A stretch of DNA of 8,857 nt from Pseudopedobacter sp. (GTDB lineage: Bacteria > Bacteroidota > Bacteroidia > Sphingobacteriales > Sphingobacteriaceae): the NCBI GenBank assembly GCA_014378285.1, contig JACMNZ010000036.1:1-8857 (forward strand). Reading direction: 5' to 3'. A program made the position numbers and the translations under genes. Below, piece by piece: positions 7,855 through 8,857 of the stretch. The notes under the pieces were generated by a model. That model saw nothing but the letters and a program-made list of their open reading frames with translations. It was not told the DNA's origin and did not search any database. Numbering within the stretch: the first letter of the stretch is position 1; each line of letters begins with the position of its first letter.

Positions 7855-7862
7855 TAAATTTG
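7855..7862 (+). promoter_or_regulatory. Putative -7 element of the second lipoprotein gene
   Basis: TAAATTTG matches the Bacteroidota -7 consensus TAnnTTTG exactly and lies 42 bp before the ATG at 7905. The expected leader, about 35 nt, contains a small hairpin: GAGAAT at 7875-7880 and ATTCTC at 7886-7891 around a 5-base loop. No convincing TTTG -33 box is seen. It suggests that this gene is transcribed separately from the SNF2 gene. Confidence 0.45.
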
Positions 7863-7904
7863 TCAATTATTTTAGAGAATCAAATATTCTCAAATCCTTA
7901 AAGC

Positions 7905-8408
7905 ATGAAATTAAAATTCCCGTTATTTATATTTATAATCTGTATTTACATTTTAACAGGTGGATGCAGTTTTAATCCAAAACCTCCATCACAAGGAGTT
8001 GATTTTTTACAAGGGAAATGGACAGAGGACACGGTTGAAAACAAAGAACAATTGGTTGCTTACCAACGGCACCGTTTTACTTTCACCTGCGACTCCTTTT
8101 ATTTAACTATCCATTCTTTTTCTAAAGTAAACCTACAAGGCGGTTCTTGCTACGATGCTAAAGAGTGGAATGAATATGCAAAAGGGAATTATATACTTTC
8201 TAAAGATACCTTAAAGCTGAATGGTAATTTTGTAAATAAAGATTTTAGGTATAAGGCAGAAACCTCTTGTTACCGCACTGGGAAGTACATCGAAGATTTC
8301 ATGCTAAACTCTCATCAAGATTCTACTGTGCATATCACAAGTTTACTCACCGGTTTACATCATCAAATCAATTTAAAAGAGAAATTGGTTTGTAAGGGCG
8401 TCAAGTAA
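7905..8408 (+). CDS. Small lipoprotein of unknown function with an LQGKW lipocalin-like start
   Basis: This 167-residue exported lipoprotein has a signal segment at residues 4-20 and a lipobox LTGGC that predicts lipidation of Cys21. The mature protein begins CSFNPKPPSQGVDFLQGKW; an LxGxW near the start followed by alternating polar and hydrophobic strands is reminiscent of lipocalin-like beta-barrels, but that is inference. Besides Cys21 there are four cysteines (62, 82, 122, 163), enough for two disulfides in the periplasm or at the surface. I recall similar Sphingobacteriaceae proteins labelled fumarate hydratase in databases; nothing here supports such an activity, and the fumarase signature is absent. 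ATG at 7905 is the only start that keeps the signal peptide intact. The gene lies 207 bp after the SNF2 gene with its own -7 element, and is the last gene before the tRNA attachment site. Confidence 0.82.
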   Translation: MKLKFPLFIFIICIYILTGGCSFNPKPPSQGVDFLQGKWTEDTVENKEQLVAYQRHRFTFTCDSFYLTIHSFSKVNLQGGSCYDAKEWNEYAKGNYILSKDTLKLNGNFVNKDFRYKAETSCYRTGKYIEDFMLNSHQDSTVHITSLLTGLHHQINLKEKLVCKGVK

Positions 8409-8466
8409 TTTTATAGAGCTATTTATTTTTGGAATAATTTAAATAATACCCGTTTTTAAAACAAAA

Positions 8467-8490
8467 AAGCCTCACATTTCTGTAAGGCTT
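8467..8490 (-). terminator. Rho-independent terminator of the tRNA-Val gene (minus strand)
   Basis: AAGCCT at 8467-8472 pairs with AGGCTT at 8485-8490. An inner ACA/TGT extends the stem across one mismatch around the loop TTTC. On the minus strand the hairpin is followed by a T-run (A-run at 8463-8468 on plus). It lies 7 bases beyond the tRNA 3' end, so it is the native terminator of that tRNA. That identifies the left flank as original host chromosome. Confidence 0.75.
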
Positions 8491-8497
8491 CTATCCG

Positions 8498-8542
8498 TGG
8501 GAGATACTGGGTTCGAACCAGTGACCCCCTGCTTGTAAGGCA
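8498..8542 (-). tRNA. Truncated tRNA-Val (anticodon TAC), 3' portion only; attachment site of the integrated element
   Basis: On the minus strand the piece reads, in tRNA order, anticodon loop CTTACAA (8539-8533; anticodon TAC at 8537-8535), stem GCAGG, variable loop GGGTC, and T arm ACTGG-TTCGAAC-CCAGT (8522-8506). The acceptor 3' strand ATCTCCC (8505-8499) and discriminator A (8498) follow, and CCA is not encoded. The 5' anticodon stem is only partly kept (CATGC where pairing wants CCTGC). Beyond it there is no D arm and no GGGAGAT acceptor strand. The tRNA is thus cut within its anticodon stem, the classic crossover position for tRNA-targeting tyrosine integrases, and it cannot fold into a functional tRNA. 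The whole gene should be rebuilt at the far end of the element, outside this window. Confidence 0.85.
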
Positions 8543-8587
8543 TGGTTTTACTGTTAATTGTTACTATTTGTTGTTATCTAATTAGCG

Positions 8588-8616
8588 CATAAATAACTAT
8601 ATATCAATTATTTATG
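8588..8616. repeat. Perfect 9-bp inverted repeat between att site and integrase
   Basis: CATAAATAA at 8588-8596 and TTATTTATG at 8608-8616 are exact complements around an 11-base spacer. It has no T-run that would make it a terminator. It could be a protein-binding palindrome, for example for a host bending protein or an excision factor, or an AT-rich coincidence. Confidence 0.4.
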
Positions 8617-8623
8617 TGATTAT

Positions 8624-8655
8624 ATTGTGTTTTGTTATTGGTTTGTTTATCTTTG
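8624..8655 (+). promoter_or_regulatory. Putative integrase promoter (-33 ATTG, -7 TATCTTTG)
   Basis: TATCTTTG at 8648-8655 is an exact TAnnTTTG -7 element, and a TTG at 8625-8627 lies 20 bp upstream of it, the spacing expected of Bacteroidota promoters. The predicted start site is near 8661, giving a leader of about 40 nt before the integrase ATG. The repeat TTGTTATCTAA overlaps the -7 box and the TGTGTAAACCA pair fills the leader. Confidence 0.55.
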
Positions 8656-8667
8656 TTATCTAAGGTT

Positions 8668-8690
8668 TGTGTAAACCAATGTGTAAACCA
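8668..8690 (+). repeat. Tandem 11-bp repeats TGTGTAAACCA just before the integrase start
   Basis: Two identical copies lie at 8668-8678 and 8680-8690, a 12-bp period, roughly one helical turn, so a protein could contact both on one face. AAACCAAT at 8673-8680 is also complementary to ATTGGTTT at 8637-8644, giving an 8-bp inverted repeat that spans the promoter. Position and spacing suggest integrase arm sites or an operator. Confidence 0.6.
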
Positions 8691-8699
8691 GCATAGCTT

Positions 8700-8857
8700 A
8701 TGGCAACAGAATATACAACAATTAAGGCTTATCTTTACAAGTCTAAAACTCTTTCAAATGGCGAACATCCCATTATGTTAAGGGTTACAAAAAACAGAGT
8801 TCGTAAGTATATCTCACTGGGCATCTCTTCTTTTCTTAAGGATTGGAATGAAAAAGA
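8700..8857 (+). CDS. Tyrosine-type site-specific integrase, N-terminal part (runs off window)
   Basis: The reading frame opens at ATG 8700 (MATEYTTIKAYLYKSKT) and stays open to the end of the window, 52 full codons. LYKSKTLSNGEHPIMLRVTK followed by RKYISLGISSFLKDWNEK is the beta-sheet arm-DNA-binding domain that opens Bacteroidota tyrosine recombinases of about 400 residues. The core-binding and catalytic (R...H-x-x-R...Y) domains would lie beyond the window, so activity cannot be judged. The enzyme would cut and rejoin DNA at the tRNA-Val site immediately to the left, catalysing integration and excision of the element. Start choice: the motif begins about ten residues in and no earlier in-frame start is needed. 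There is no Shine-Dalgarno, as usual in this phylum. A consensus promoter and repeats lie directly upstream. Confidence 0.88.
   Translation, partial: MATEYTTIKAYLYKSKTLSNGEHPIMLRVTKNRVRKYISLGISSFLKDWNEK

Larger units (their letters stand above)
8571..8663 (+). repeat. Two 11-bp direct repeats in the integrase upstream region
   Basis: TTGTTATCTAA occurs at 8571-8581 and again at 8653-8663, 82 bp apart. The first copy is about 30 bp inside the tRNA crossover point and the second overlaps the putative integrase -7 element. The placement fits arm-type binding sites for the integrase N-terminal domain, allowing DNA bending during recombination and autorepression; this role is inferred. Confidence 0.55.
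8543..8857. mobile_element. Edge of an integrative element inserted in tRNA-Val (continues past the window)
   Basis: The boundary is set where tRNA similarity stops inside the anticodon stem, at about 8542. Inside it come about 155 bp of repeat-rich non-coding DNA and then a tyrosine-recombinase gene pointing inward. A truncated tRNA 3' end, a native tRNA terminator on the host side and an integrase on the other side form the standard end of a genomic island, integrative conjugative element or prophage. Which of these it is cannot be told, because only the first 50-odd codons of the element's first gene are visible. Confidence 0.78.

Noticed and set aside
7905..8408. Fumarate hydratase as the product of the second lipoprotein gene
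   Set aside because: The protein is a 167-residue lipoprotein with none of the fumarase signature motifs.
8498..8575. A complete functional tRNA-Val gene
   Set aside because: There is no D arm or 5' acceptor strand beyond 8544, and the anticodon stem has a mismatch exactly where foreign sequence begins.
1..8857. CRISPR arrays, rRNA genes and complete insertion sequences
   Set aside because: No regularly spaced repeats, rRNA-like sequence or transposase reading frame was seen on either strand.

Overview
The window looks like chromosome from a low-GC member of the Bacteroidota, most likely the Sphingobacteriaceae (Pedobacter-like). The genes lack Shine-Dalgarno sites, several are preceded by the Bacteroidota -7 element TAnnTTTG, and two encode lipoproteins of a type common in this phylum. 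The 964-residue SNF2 protein, the 820-residue YfhO protein and the integrase with an arm-binding N-terminus also have the forms usual in this group. The genus is an inference from protein style, not a database result.

Layout from left to right: (1) the 3' part of an acyl-CoA dehydrogenase gene (+), cut by the window edge; (2) a convergent gene for a small lipoprotein (-); (3) a decayed second copy of the last ~92 bp of the acyl-CoA dehydrogenase gene, on the far side of the lipoprotein gene; (4) a perfect 12-bp terminator hairpin, then a large YfhO-family membrane protein gene (-); (5) a 473-bp AT-rich divergent intergenic region with inverted repeats and a possible 29-codon ORF; (6) an SNF2-family helicase gene (+); (7) a second small lipoprotein gene (+); (8) a tRNA terminator followed by the 3' portion only of a tRNA-Val (anticodon TAC) gene, read on the minus strand; (9) about 155 bp rich in direct and inverted repeats, then the start of a tyrosine-recombinase gene that runs off the right edge.

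The left 8.4 kb reads as ordinary chromosome: short-chain acyl-CoA metabolism, a cell-envelope membrane protein, a chromatin-remodeller-like ATPase and surface or periplasmic lipoproteins. These genes are mostly separate transcription units and no common pathway is visible. The right end is the boundary of an integrated mobile element. A site-specific integrase gene sits beside a tRNA gene whose 5' half has been replaced by foreign sequence, while the native 3' end and its terminator stay with the host flank. The rest of the element lies beyond the window, so its cargo cannot be judged.

The two observations most worth following are the tRNA-Val attachment site with its repeat-rich integrase control region, and the lipoprotein gene held between an intact and a decayed copy of the acyl-CoA dehydrogenase 3' end. 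The second resembles, on a small scale, an insertion that rebuilt the end of its target gene.
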